NCBI GenBank assembly: GCA_014529385.2
Contig: CM043947.1
Location: 129,794,391 to 129,858,390, forward strand
Reading direction: 5' to 3'
Source: Adiantum capillus-veneris
Lineage: Eukaryota; Streptophyta; Polypodiopsida; Polypodiales; Pteridaceae
DNA length: 64,000 nt
In this document: piece by piece, positions 1 through 10,324 of the stretch
Layout of the letters: every line of letters starts with the position of its first letter
How positions within the stretch are numbered: position 1 is the first letter of the stretch
Notes under the pieces: model-generated
Told to the model about the DNA's origin: nothing
What the model saw: the letters and a program-made list of their open reading frames with translations, nothing else
Databases searched by the model: none
Made by a program: the position numbers and the translations under genes

Positions 1-2188
1 ATGATAGAAAGCCTTCTATTGAGCACATGCGTGTTTTTGGCTGTTTGGCATATGCCTTGGTGCCACAAGTGCAGCGCAGAAAATTGGATGATAAGGCTGA
101 CAAATGTATTTTTGTTGGTTATAGTGCTGAAAGCAAAGGTTATAGGTTGTATCATCCGCAAACAAAACGTATTCTGGTTTCTCGGGATGTAGTGTTTGTG
201 GAAGATTCTGTTCAGCCCTTGCTGTCATGTACTAGAGACAGTAATGTAAGCTCACAGGACAGTTATGACACTTTGTTGCCTCTTTTCAGTGGTGGAAATA
301 CGAATGTAAGTTCCAATGAGGCAAATGTACAACCTATAGGGGTTTCTAAAAATGTTCTAGATCAGCCTATTACTGATGCAGATGTACATGATGTACTTGA
401 TGAGGAAAGGGCTGAAAATGAGCAGGCTAGAGGTATGCCAAAATGGCTGGTGCACACTTTGTGTGACAGTAAATTGCATGCACCTTTGTCTAGTCGTACT
501 CGTTCAGGCTCTCGCCATGCATCTTATGCATCAGATTGTTATGCTTTGGCTGTGTCTAGCTTACATGATGTTGAGGAGCCTCTGTCTTTTGATGAAGCAC
601 ATAATTCAGAAAATTGGATGGCTGCATGCAATCAGAATATGATGCACTCATAGAAAATGACATATGGAATTTATGTGATTTGCGTCTTGGCAAAAAGGCC
701 ATTGGTACGAAGTGGGTTTACAAGTTGAAATGCAAGCCGGATGGTGAGATTGATCGCCATAAGGCTCGACTTGTTGCAAAGGGTTATGCATAGCAAAAAG
801 GTATAGATTATGAAGAAACTTTTGCTCCCACTTGTCGTATGACTACTGTGCGTTTTCTATGTGCATTGGCAGCTCATTTTGGTTGGGATGTACATCAATC
901 AGACATTGTTACTGCTTTCTTGAATGGTGACATATTTGAGGAAGTTTATGTAACGCGGCCTCGCGGTTTTTTCATGAAAGGACAAGAGGACAAAGTGTGC
1001 AGATGTAAGAAGGCTTTGTATGGGTTGAAGCAATCTCCTCGTGCTTGGTATGAGAAAGCTGACACTCATTTGGTTAAACGAGGCTTTGGTAACAGTCCAA
1101 CAGAAAGCACATTGTATGTAAAGCGTGAGGGTGATGTACTTCTCATTGTGGTTCTTTATGTTGATGATTTGCTGATCACTGGACCAAATGAGAGACATAT
1201 TGGTGAATTTAAGGCTGATTTGAATGCTACTTTCAAGATGAAAGATTTGGGGCTGTTGCATCATTACTTGGGTATACAGTTTAAGCAGTGTGATGGTGAT
1301 ATTGCCTTGTGTCAGAAAAGTTACATAGAGACATTGCTATGTAAGTTTGGACTTGAGGATTGCAAACCTATTGCCACTCCCATGGAAACAGGTTTGAAGT
1401 TGAGTCTACATGATGCTGGCGATCCTGTTGATGCCACTCTTTACCAAACTGCTGTTGGCTGCCTCATTTATGTATGCAACACGAGGCTGGATATTCAATT
1501 TGCAGTCTCACAGGTCAATAGATTTATGCATAGCCCAGGGTCTAAGCATTGGCAGGCTGTCAAGAGGATTTTCCGCTACCTTAGTGGCACTTTACATCTT
1601 GGCTTGTTTTATCCCAAGGGGGGATCATTGCCGCCAGACTTACATGCTTTTTCGAACTCAGATTGGGCTGGTTGTTTTGACACGCGAGTGTCCACAAGTG
1701 GTTTTTGTTTCATGCTTGGCAGTTCATGTATATCATGGTTGAGCAAGAAGCAACCTACTGTAGCCACTTCAAGTTTTGAGGCTGAGTACAGGGCAGTCTT
1801 CACATCTACGGTTGAGTGTGTATGGCTCAGACGCCTTATGGCTGATTTGGGTGTTGGATAGGACACTGCCAACACTATCTACACTGACAGTCAGAGCGCA
1901 TTGGCAGTTGCGAGGAACCCAGTTTTTCATGCTTGCACAAAGCACATTGAGGTGCATTACCATTATGTCAGGGAGAGGCTCTCAGCATGAGAGATCAGCT
2001 TGGCTTATGTGCCAACACAAGACAACCTTGCAGATCTTTTCACAAAGGCATTATCTCGTGAGAACCTTGAAGCTTTCCGCAAAGCTTTGGGCTTACTCCC
2101 CTTTGTGGAGTGATCATGTCCTCAGGGCATGGCACTTCCCTTTACTCATGTGCCAGCTCTCGTTCACCGCATCACTCTAGGGGGGATT
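1..2188 (+). pseudogene. Ty1/copia pol remnant (copia-1): integrase C-terminus, reverse transcriptase, RNase H
   Basis: Polyprotein part that copies element RNA to DNA and integrates it. The copy enters the window inside the integrase C-terminal region (RVFGCLAYA, then KCIFVGYSAESKGYRLYHP, about 27-250). An acidic linker follows, then RT: KAIGTKWVYKLKCKPDGEID at about 690-750, QSDIVTAFLNGDIFEEVYV, LYGLKQSPRAWY and the catalytic YVDD near 1160. RNase H (SNSDWAGC, SSFEAEYRA) ends near 2110. It is broken: a 1-nt frameshift near 627, TAG at about 790 (Q expected), TAG at 1859 and TGA near 1987. A polypurine tract (about 2176-2188) leads into the 3' LTR. Confident copia; inactive. Confidence 0.95.
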
Positions 2189-2415
2189 TGTTACCATATA
2201 CATGTGGTAGTGATGTGTGTGAACACACTAGGACCGTCGGGGCATTTTTTCCCTCTTTAGGAGGTTTTTTTCCCCGAGCATTGTATATACGCCCATTACT
2301 CTAGGGCTATCTATGTTTCCATTGCACACTAAGTAATACACTCTCTATTGTGTGCCTTGAGCTTCCTTCGTCTTCTCCAAGCTGTGTGTGTTTCTCTGCA
2401 ACCCTAATTCCAACA
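2189..2415 (+). repeat. 3' LTR of copia-1
   Basis: 227-bp LTR bounded by TG...CA (starts TGTTACCATATAC, ends CCAACA) directly after the polypurine tract. A close copy of the same LTR, followed by a primer-binding site, is at 41404-41631, which fixes both ends. The CTCTTTAGGAGG core and the CACTAAGTAATACACTCTC region are shared. Confidence 0.92.
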
Positions 2416-3529
2416 CTTCCATGATATGTAAAACAAGATAATGAGGTCCTTTTTGAGCCGTTAGATCCCACAAGATAGTCTAGATATTGAAATCGTTTTC
2501 CACCACAATGAATAGACTCCTATGGATTATGATATCCTCCAATGTGTACTCCTTCATTACAAGGTGCTTCATAAGTAATAAAAGACGTTTTTAAGGTATT
2601 TTGTTGCCAAAAAATCCGTTAGAACCACTATAAGAATTTTAACAGCCTGTGAATGTTCTCGAGTTTTTTTGGAATTTCTAAGGCTTAGAAATGGAACATA
2701 ATCATATCCTTGTTTTGGTGACAATCTCCCAACTTCTCATATCTCAAATCTTGGTGTAATAATTCAGTAAGAGGCACAACCTCTAGTTCAAGGATCTTTG
2801 CCCTCGTTTTGTTCTTGCAGGCTTTCCTTTTCTTGCTTAGCGTTATCCCTTTTCCTTTGAAGCTAAACATCAAGGTTGTTGGGCTTGTGAATACATAATT
2901 CAAGTTGAAATTCTTTAGTCTTGTCCTTCCCATTCTTTCCATCCTCAAATGCCACATTGTGCTATCTTGCCATAATCACCTTACCTTTCCTATCTTTTAA
3001 ACATTTGAGGAGCACAGAACCATAGCTCTCTCCCTATCTATATATACTTCTCTTTGCATCATATACATAGTGGTGCTTGTACAATGATGCACATTTACTT
3101 GTTTGTGAAGTTTTTCGCATTGGAAGTCCTACTTTAGAGCAAGTTCTTACACGGAGTGACAAAGCATGTGGATAGGGCATGTACGATGGAGGCTTTTGTG
3201 CAAATATCCAAACATTTAGACGATGCATAACGATCTGCTCTTTGTCTCTAATTCATAAAAGTTGGGACTCTTGCCTAAATGACAACGCATTCACTTAATC
3301 GTGCCACATTTTCTAACAATTATGCTTAACATCAGTGGCATGCTCAACCTCATCACTATATCACACGTGCATGGTCAAATGGGATCAATGGTGGAGGAGG
3401 AAAACGTGGGGCGCGTCAATCATGGACCGTCCGAACTGAGGTTGCTTCGAATTTATAAATTTGCCCCGAATTTACTAATCGGCCCACATTTACAATATGA
3501 CATACTCGAATTCCCTATATTTCAACGTA
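2416..3529. other. Intergenic, no gene recognised
   Basis: About 1.1 kb of A/T-rich DNA with only short ORFs. A 90-codon minus ORF at 2685-2957 is Lys-rich and starts MWHLRMERMG, faintly like the pre-integrase motif of copia elements, but the rest does not follow that pattern. I cannot assign it; decayed retroelement is most likely. Confidence 0.4.
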
Positions 3530-3610
3530 CACATGAAGGCGTAGTGGTTAGTGCACACGGCTCGTGGTGGGGAGGTCGGGGGTTCAAGACATGGGGTGAG
3601 GATTGACCCG
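3530..3610 (+). repeat. SINE-like tRNA-derived head
   Basis: An A-box-like AGGCGTAGTGG (3537-3547) and a B-box-like GGTTCAAGACA (3581-3591) are 44 bp apart start to start, the spacing of an internal RNA polymerase III promoter. No acceptor-stem pairing or discriminator was confirmed, so this is a SINE head or tRNA relic and not a tRNA gene. The 3' end may reach the CT tract at 3793. Family not recognised. Confidence 0.4.
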
Positions 3611-3692
3611 AATTTGCAAGCCTACCCGAATTTACCAAATGCCCCGAACTTACAAATGTGCATTTGACGGCCCAAATCGCCTCAGCCGTCGA

Positions 3693-3778
3693 TCCCATTT
3701 GAGCATGCCCGTGCGAGATAGCCAGCGGAGGTCGGTCCCATTTGAGCATGCCCGTGCGAGATAGCCAGCGGAGGTCGG
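3693..3778. repeat. Tandem duplication, 2 x 43 bp
   Basis: The unit beginning TCCCATTTGAGCATGCCC occurs at 3693 and again at 3736, apparently without mismatch, so the duplication is recent. Just downstream is a (CT)n tract at 3793-3809. Confidence 0.9.
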
Positions 3779-4029
3779 GGAATTGAACGAGACTCTCTCT
3801 CTCTCTCTCACTCATTCACACACAGCTCATTAAAAACTTGCACTGCCTTCAATCGGCGATCGAGCACGTACATCTGATTGCGGCCGATCATGGCGTGCTT
3901 GGATCGACAAGTCCGCTCCATCCTACTGTAGCTTCAGCTCGTTGTCCTGAACAATCTTGGAGCTTTCGAATGAGATCATGGAGTATCGCGCAGGTCTCTG
4001 GCTGCCTTTCTTCTTGTCTCTATGCTGAG

Positions 4030-4032
<3 letters not shown>

Positions 4033-4070
<38 letters not shown>

Positions 4071-4132
4071 ATTAACGATGTTGACAATGGGCTTGCCCTT
4101 TACAAGGTAGCAAGATAATGCGAGGCTGTGAA

Positions 4133-4183
<51 letters not shown>

Positions 4184-4200
4184 ATTAACGATGTTGACAA
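4033..4200. repeat. Duplicated (GA)n plus unique 20-mer
   Basis: (GA)n at 4033-4068 and at 4136-4181 are each followed by the same sequence, ATCATTAACGATGTTGACAA. The second copy ends at 4200. Either a tandem duplication of about 112 bp or two related insertion ends share this junction. Confidence 0.85.
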
Positions 4201-4335
4201 CGAAGAAGAAGAAGAAGAAGAAGACGATGAGATAATTTAAAATGCAAGAATGTTCCAAGAAACCAAAAAGTTATATCCGATGAGTCTTGAACTTAAGATC
4301 TGATACTCAAGGGGCTACCAATCCACCACACTTGA
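4201..4335 (-). repeat. SINE-like element with (TTC)n tail
   Basis: Read on the minus strand, an A-box-like TGGTGGATTGG (4318-4328) is followed by a B-box-like GTTCAAGACTC (4282-4292). A short unique body comes next and then a (TTC)n tail, seen as (GAA)n at about 4202-4224. Head, body and simple-repeat tail match the layout of plant tRNA-derived SINEs. Target-site duplications were not found. Confidence 0.45.
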
Positions 4336-4689
4336 GAAATAGAATCGATGTCTTGTAAAGGTCAAGATGACCTATGAAGAAAATTGTATAATGTCATTCC
4401 TTCTCAATGAAATCAACTCATTGCCAGTTTCATTAGTTAAAAGGGTAATTCTAGCTGTGTCCCAGTATAGATCTCTTACAAGGATCATATGTAAGTGTAT
4501 TATATGAGACTGTGTGTGAGAATTGGCATAATATAATGTGGCTACATCAAAAAGTATATCTTGCGCTTGATTACAAGTACAAAAGTTTCGAATCTTTGTA
4601 AAATTATTGTGGGCTGTTTGCTTGGTTATATTTCCCAGTGTCATCAATGTTGATCTTGTTGAGGTGTTTCATGTGCAATGAGCAACAAA
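4336..4689. other. No gene recognised
   Basis: About 350 bp without coding signature; short ORFs only. It separates the SINE-like block from the copia remnant. Confidence 0.4.
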
Positions 4690-5505
4690 AGGTGGTGATC
4701 TAGTTAATATAGGTTGCCACATTGAGCATATACTCTTGATTATGGAGGCTTTGGCAAGGGAGTTTGAGGTGATGATCTCGGCTTACTTCATTTTTTTCTG
4801 GGAGTGGAGATTTGGTAGTCAGAGGGGGGTTATAGTTCTTCTCTTAGCAGTTGTATGTCCAAGAATTGTTGGAGACTTCACATCTCTATCCGTATGGGTC
4901 TCAACACCAAGCTGGCACTGTATGACCCTTTAGGGCAATTGATGTGATAAAAACCGGTCGGTTTTCTCATTTGATTAACACCCGTTTGGACCTCAGCTTT
5001 GAGGTGCTGGGGGTGGGGGGGGTGACTCCTTAGCTCTTTCATGCAAATTCCCACGAAGTCACATTGGTTGCAAGGGCATGGATCTTGTCATATTTGCAAC
5101 AATCAAAGTCATTGGGCATCTGTTATGCGTATGGGGTTACAGACTCCAAAGTTACTCCTTGAGGATGGAGTGATTCCGATTGAGGTGGGGATCGAGACAC
5201 ATGATGCTCGACTACATGCTACATCTTTACAAGTGGTTCAAAGGTAGTTTCGTGGAGTAGCAAGAACAAGTCTATTGTAGCCTTATCTTCCACTGAGGTG
5301 GATGATTGTGTTGCTCGCAGTGCATGTGAGTTAGTTTGGTTGAGGCAGTTGCTTTCCAAGATAAGATTTCCATTGCAGGCCATTAAAACGTACGAAGACA
5401 ACTAGAGTTGGATAGACATTACAAGAAATCTAGTATTTCATTCAAGGACCAAGCATATAGAAATATAGTAGGGACATATGTACCATATCCTAGGTTTTTT
5501 GGTTG
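4690..5505 (+). pseudogene. Ty1/copia RT and RNase H remnant (copia-2)
   Basis: Highly decayed. From about 4697 the reading gives DLVNIG.HIEHI..MEALAREFE, the RT segment after the YVDD box, closely matching the minus-strand copia-4 at about 30.7 kb. Near 5250-5460 another frame gives KNKSIVALSSTEVDD, ACELVWLRQLLSKI and NLVFHSRTKHIEI, the RNase H end of copia pol. Many frameshifts and stops and a deleted middle. It ends where a chromovirus LTR begins. Confidence 0.8.
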
Positions 5506-5510
5506 GTTAC

Positions 5511-6014
5511 TGTATTAGGCTTGGGCACTCCAAGCGTGAAGAGAGAGAGAGAGAAAGTCGACACGGCCCGGCGGAGTTCCGTGCCCAGAGGTATTAGCCC
5601 CAAAGTTTGGTGCCCCTTTCGGTATTTCTTTATCATTAATCGTTGCAAAGTACAACTCCCGAGGGACCTCTACTCTCAGACTCTGCGTCCAGATGCCTTG
5701 CAGAGTGAGGCCCTAGGGGCTCTTATAAACTTACAAGGGATGCTCCAAAAGCAGAGCCCCAAAAGCAATAAACTCAAAAGCAAATCGTCCCAAAAGCATT
5801 TGATCCCAAAAACTTCCATAAAAAGCAGCCAACACAAATTACGGAATTTCATGGAGCTTGCCACGTCATTTCAGTCGTCAGCGCATAACGTAGAGATCCG
5901 TACTGTTTGCCACGTTAGCCTGTCAACGCAAATCTTGGGCTTGTCCGTACAGCCTGTTGCCGCGTCAGCTTTCCTCTGTCCCGGGCAGTACTGCCACATT
6001 ATCATTTTATGACA
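5511..6014 (-). repeat. LTR of a Ty3/gypsy chromovirus (family A)
   Basis: In minus orientation it starts TGTCATAAAATG (at 6014) just after a polypurine tract, and carries a module resembling ATAAAGAAATACCGAAAGGGG at 5599-5633 that recurs in five other LTRs here. A second copy, truncated, is at 38797-39070, where it is joined to chromodomain coding sequence, which gives the superfamily. The left end (TG at 5511) is a best guess. Confidence 0.75.
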
Positions 6015-6440
6015 TACCCCCTTTTGAAAGAGTTGTAATCACCCTCGATTACACCTGCAAAACAGACAGAGGCCATAAACCAGTTCAGTAGACAGTACTG
6101 ACGCACTAGACAAATACAAATCTAGCACTTGCACACAGTCAATGCACATTCACATCATATCAATCACATAGAAATTGATTCCAGATCTAAGACCGTCACT
6201 CCTTGCAACGTATTTAGCAATCTAGATTCATCCTGCACCTCACTGATATCGGGTTAGCTAATTCTTATTGCAATCATGTCTATAGATTCTCAAGAGCGAA
6301 ATGCTACAGTCATTTCGTCTTTCAGACTTGCAACACAATCACATTAGTGAGCACAAAAATAAGATTCATTTTCGGGAATTCCCATTTCGAAGTACTTCTT
6401 TCTTAAAGTCATCTAGCAGAATACTGTCAGTGTCACAAAC
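6015..6440 (-). mobile_element. Chromovirus family A polypurine tract and 3' UTR
   Basis: On the minus strand this is the segment before the 3' LTR; the A/G-rich tract at 6015-6035 is the second-strand primer. About 400 bp matches 39071-39500 base for base over long stretches, including the block with CACATCATATCAATCACATA. The coding part is missing here. From 6441 to 6545 is about 100 bp of unassigned junction with a GAA-rich stretch. Confidence 0.75.
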
Positions 6441-6545
6441 TGCTGACATGTCAAGTCACTAAAGAATGGAGCCAATCTTCAGAACCTTGTCGAGGGGCCT
6501 AAACCCTAAGAAGTAGAAGCAATAGAAGAAGAAGAAGTGGAAAAC

Positions 6546-7022
6546 TGATGACGTGGCACCTTTTGTACGGAATTTCAGAATTTACGCTGGCCTGTTGACA
6601 TGGCAGAATTGTACGGATTTCCGCGTTTTGTGCTGACTACTGACGTGGTAGTTGTACGAATTTCCATAAATCACGTTGGCAGTTTTTGATGCTTTTGCAC
6701 CAGTTGCTTTTGAGTTTGAAGGCTTTTCATGTAAAGTGCTTTTCATAGGCCAAGGGCCTTTAAATAAGTGCAGAGGGCTCAGTCTCTGGCACGCTTCAGT
6801 GTGAGAAGGTGCAGAGTGTGAGTACTGGCATTGTACCGAGTTCAAGTAATATAAAGAAATACCGGAAGGGGCGCCAAGGTTTGGGGCCAATGCTCTCTGG
6901 GATGGAATTTTGCCACTCCGTGTCACGTGTGCTCTCTGTCTTTCAGTTCCGTTGTTATTGAAGTGCTAAAAGTCTGTTCAGAGTGTTCTTTTCCGTTGGC
7001 ACGTGGTGCCCGTCTTGTGACA
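6546..7022 (+). repeat. 5' LTR of a chromovirus-like element
   Basis: 477 bp from TGATGACGTGGCA to TTGTGACA, containing the shared ATAAAGAAATACC module (6851-6889) and repeated GTACGGA/GACGTGGCA motifs also seen in family A. It is followed one base later by a primer-binding site. A diverged relative is at 14271. Confidence 0.75.
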
Positions 7023-7023
7023 G

Positions 7024-7035
7024 TGGTATCAGAGC
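7024..7035 (+). promoter_or_regulatory. Primer-binding site (initiator tRNA-Met)
   Basis: TGGTATCAGAGC is the standard plant LTR-element site complementary to the 3' end of initiator tRNA-Met and primes minus-strand DNA synthesis. It is one base after the LTR end at 7022. Gag-pol does not follow; the internal part is lost within about 60 bp. Confidence 0.85.
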
Positions 7036-7139
7036 TTCAGGTGTGTGCTTTTCTGAAAGCATACTGGTTCCACCAAAGAGCAGACAGAGCAAACCGGCGC
7101 TTCCAAAGTCTACTAGAATTTTACCAAAGAATCTTCGTG

Positions 7140-7250
7140 TCCCGACGTCGGACTTATTAGCCACTCCCACCCTTACTTCATCGCGCATCGGGTGGGCTCT
7201 CGTCTTCATTGTTCGGTCTTGCAGGGCGTAAGCCATAAAGATCACTTGCA
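7140..7250 (-). pseudogene. Gypsy integrase C-terminal fragment
   Basis: Minus reading FMAYALQDRTMKTRAHPMRD...RVGVANKS is a near copy of 40002-40100, where the same phrase runs on into a chromodomain. It is a short orphan piece of a chromovirus integrase tail lying inverted inside the + strand LTR unit. Confidence 0.6.
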
Positions 7251-7269
7251 AAGAAGGATCATGGATTTT

Positions 7270-7871
7270 TTTTTCAAGCCGCTGTTTTTTTTAGAGGCAG
7301 TGACATGCAGTGGTGGATGTCTATAGCTACCAAGCCGCACACTCCAAGGACTTGGTAAGCTTTCAAGAAAATTTTTGCCCGAAGTTACATGCCTTTAGAC
7401 ATCTTCCTTCGGATTGCAGCTTCAAGTAGAGTGGGGTATCTTGAAATGCTTGCCATGGAAACCCTATGTAACAAGCTTGGACACCCCAAGTCAAGATTTT
7501 ACCTCTGGACATGGCCTTCAACCTCCTCTCTGTGTCGAGTTTGGACTCTCAAGGAGTTGACATACACTTTGGGTTGGCACATTGGCCATTTTTGATTCTA
7601 CGACAGGTACTGTTCTTGCACGCGGTGAGCATGATGGATCTCTATACCGCCTCACGGCTCTTCTGTCTCGGACTACGGAGTCTTCTTCTCTATGGCATGC
7701 ACGATTTGGACATCTATGCTATCAGCAGCTTCAGTAGGCTGCTAGCACCTCTATGGTGGAGGGTTTACCAGCGATACGCTCCTCATCAGGCGTATGCGAG
7801 GCTTGCCAGATGGGCAAGCAACATAGGGTTGCCTTTCCGAAGTAGACATCCAACAGAGCTTCGGCACCACT
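7270..7871 (+). pseudogene. Copia-3 pol, N-terminal part (pre-integrase domain)
   Basis: Over several frames the segment reads DMAFNLLSVSSLDSQGVDIH, then GTVLARGEHDGSLYRL, LWHARFGHLCYQQL and CEACQMGKQHRVAFPK: the end of the protease region and the zinc-binding pre-integrase domain of a Ty1/copia polyprotein. Frameshifts and stops are frequent. It stops at 7871, where a Ty3-type element is inserted, and resumes at 11765 with the integrase core (VLVHIDLCGPM) in consistent order, showing one interrupted element. Confidence 0.85.
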
Positions 7872-9449
7872 TGAAACTGGCCTGTGGGGCGGTAGGCGTT
7901 GGCTTTCACCCGAAATTCTTTACTTTAGACACACACAGAGAGAACGTGCAAAGGAAACCTGTGACGGGAATTAACACTTAAGCACACACACGGCTTGGAA
8001 GCTAGAATACTCTGAGCAGACGCCGACAACATGTACGTCTCAAAATTGGCGCCCCTTTCGGTACTTCTTTATTCTTTAACAGAGGGAATAAAACCCGTGA
8101 TCTCCTACGAGCTGCCCCGCATAATCTAGGCTGAGAAACACGTGTTCTGGCCCGATTTCGGCAGCATAATTGTACTAGGACGCTTCACAGTCAATATCCC
8201 CACGCAATAGATGACTTTCCCGACGCATACGAACACTTTGCAAAACCTGGCGAGAATCTGCAGCATGCTGAATTCTCTGTTTTCTGCCCCGAAAATGCGC
8301 CAGATCACCTCTACAGCGGTCCCCTCGCGTCCTCGAACCTCCTGGGGGTATTAGGGATCATTTAGGGCCGAAACCCTAAACCTGCAAAAATACACAGCAG
8401 GCTATAATTCCCTGTTTTGGGCTCCATTTTGCGTGCCGAATCCCGATCGCATCTGTAGCAAGTCCTCGAGCTCCCGCGCCTGTAGGGCTACTTGCCCTTT
8501 GAATCAGACGAGATTTCTCACGCGAAACCTCTCCGAATTCACCTGTATCTGCGGGAGATTAGCCACTAGCTAATCCAGTACCTGTGCAAGAGGCTCTTGC
8601 CTCGGCAATCGCACATGAACCCACACAACTGTACATCAGTCAAATGAAAAGCTCTCTTGTGGGGCATCACATAACTGCATGTAAGGGAGAGAGAGAGCAG
8701 TGTGTAGCGTGCAGGGCATCACTCCTGGCATCACACTTTACATAGAGGGAAAGGAAGCACTCCGTAGCTCTTAACCTATGACAGTTCTTCAAAAATGAGG
8801 CCTCCTAGCTTATAATTCAGCGTTACCTCTTCCTTTGTGAGGCAAGTTCACAGAAATGTGCCACTTGGCGCATTTACAAGCATTTTCCCGTTTCGGGTTT
8901 GCCGCCTAAAAATCTCCCGATTGGTTGCTCAGTTGACTTCGCGGCAGAGTTGTAAAATGTTCCCCTAGTCATACCGGAGGTAATGACGCGAACACATTTC
9001 ACGGCCCAGAATAGCAGTTTCCTAAATTTTAGGAGATGCTTCCATTGGGCTCCCACTGGTCATCTGACCATCTATCCTCATTGGGACCGCATCCAAAAGT
9101 GCAACGTGGCCCAACTATCAGATACTTTCTGTTGGTAGTCCCACCTTGACTTTATGCCTTTATAGAGTTCACTTCCTAGTATCCACCAACTTGCGAAGTG
9201 CGACGGGGGAACCTACATGATCTTGCTCTTAGCCTAGACATCCTCTTACTATACGAATTCCGGTGCCAACCACTTCCCATCTGCGGGTGAAACTACCGTG
9301 CACATTGGCCATACAATGTCCGACCGTTTGCTACTTCAAAAAGAGGGTCTCAAAAATAAAACAAAAATCATTGGAAAGAAACCAACAACTAAGGTTAGCA
9401 GTTGCCACGTCCTCGTGACATAGTTAACAACTGCCACGTCCCCGTGACA
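7872..9449 (-). repeat. 3' LTR (1578 bp) of the 7.9-11.8 kb element
   Basis: In minus orientation it begins TGTCACGGGGACGTGGCAG at 9449 and ends ...AGTTTCA at 7872. It has the shared module at 8041-8074. The outer LTR end is duplicated: a 29-bp repeat at 9392-9420 and 9421-9449. It retains about 140 bp (around 8740-8860) absent from the partner LTR. Confidence 0.88.
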
Positions 9450-9475
9450 TACCCCCCTCTTGAAATTGCAAACGT
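9450..9475 (-). promoter_or_regulatory. Polypurine tract
   Basis: Minus-strand reading ends in AAGAGGGGGGTA immediately before the LTR start, the usual RNase H-resistant primer for plus-strand synthesis. Confidence 0.75.
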
Positions 9476-9708
9476 CCTCGATTGCATACCATAAATACAT
9501 GCCACTGATGATCTTGTGTTGCTAGCACCCTTTTATCATCGCATGTATCCGCAAGAAAGGTCGTAACACATAGATACAAATGACTTAATGAGACCTTCAT
9601 ACTTTTGTCATTTCCATCTATTACACTAAATTCATATGTACATATAATGTGCTAGCTCTATCATTATCCCTTGTTTGCACACGTTGGGTTGGGGCATAAG
9701 TAGGCTAT

Positions 9709-9855
9709 AACCCAAAGGCTTCAAGGTAAAGCTGCAATACATTTGGTGACTCTGACAATTCATGCTCTTCCATCCACTTTGCATCCATAGGTGGATAGTT
9801 CTTGAACTTCACCACATAGCATCTTGCAACCTGTCCCTTAACTTTTTACCTATGT
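9709..9855 (-). pseudogene. Chromodomain tail of Ty3/gypsy integrase
   Basis: Minus reading KVKGQVARCYVVKFKNYPPM then DAKWMEEHELSESPNVLQLY matches the chromodomain that ends chromovirus pol and directs integration to modified chromatin. Nothing of RT or the integrase core precedes it; the internal deletion starts just upstream. It shares phrasing with the fragment at 39.5-40.1 kb. Confidence 0.7.
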
Positions 9856-10120
9856 AAGAGGCTCTTGCCTCTGCAAACGAGCATAATTCCGCAACACTGT
9901 AACGTACTACCCACGACCAGGTAAGCTCAAATTTCAAGATGATTTACGAATGCGTCAAAGAATCCAAGCAATCGCCTCAGAGAATCGGCAAGCAGTGTCA
10001 CCTGGCAAACCCGCATCACTCCCGCAGGAGATCTAGTGGCCAATCTACCACCGTGAGACCTCTCCCTATCTCATCTTGGTTCATACTTGCAAACCCTAAA
10101 AACGTAGTAGGAAATCAACC

Positions 10121-10219
10121 CTAATTTGACCACTTTTTGGCAGGACGAACATGTGGAATTTCTTGTCTGTCCTTCGAAGAGGAACCCTCTTCCATAATGC
10201 TCTTCCCTTTGTCGGCCAT
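10121..10219 (-). pseudogene. Short gag-start-like ORF of the deleted element
   Basis: Reading from ATG at 10219, MADKGKSIMEEGSSSKDRQE continues to a stop at 10121 (32 codons). It lies about 105 bp inside the 5' LTR, where gag should begin, and is hydrophilic like gag N-termini. No gag domain follows. It could be a chance ORF; its position is the main support. Confidence 0.4.
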
Positions 10220-10324
10220 AGTCTTGTACTCTGTGTCTTTCTCCCTATACTCTGTGTCTTTACCCAAAACAACTGAGGCTCACTCTTTGAGAAAAAAGTG
10301 ATTGATGTCCCGGCAATGGAACCT

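Noticed and set aside
3537-3591. A functional tRNA gene
   Set aside because: A/B boxes only; cloverleaf stems could not be formed by eye.
5503-6012. 169-codon + ORF
   Set aside because: Lies on the antisense strand of a chromovirus LTR; no domain and not conserved in the second copy at 38.8 kb.
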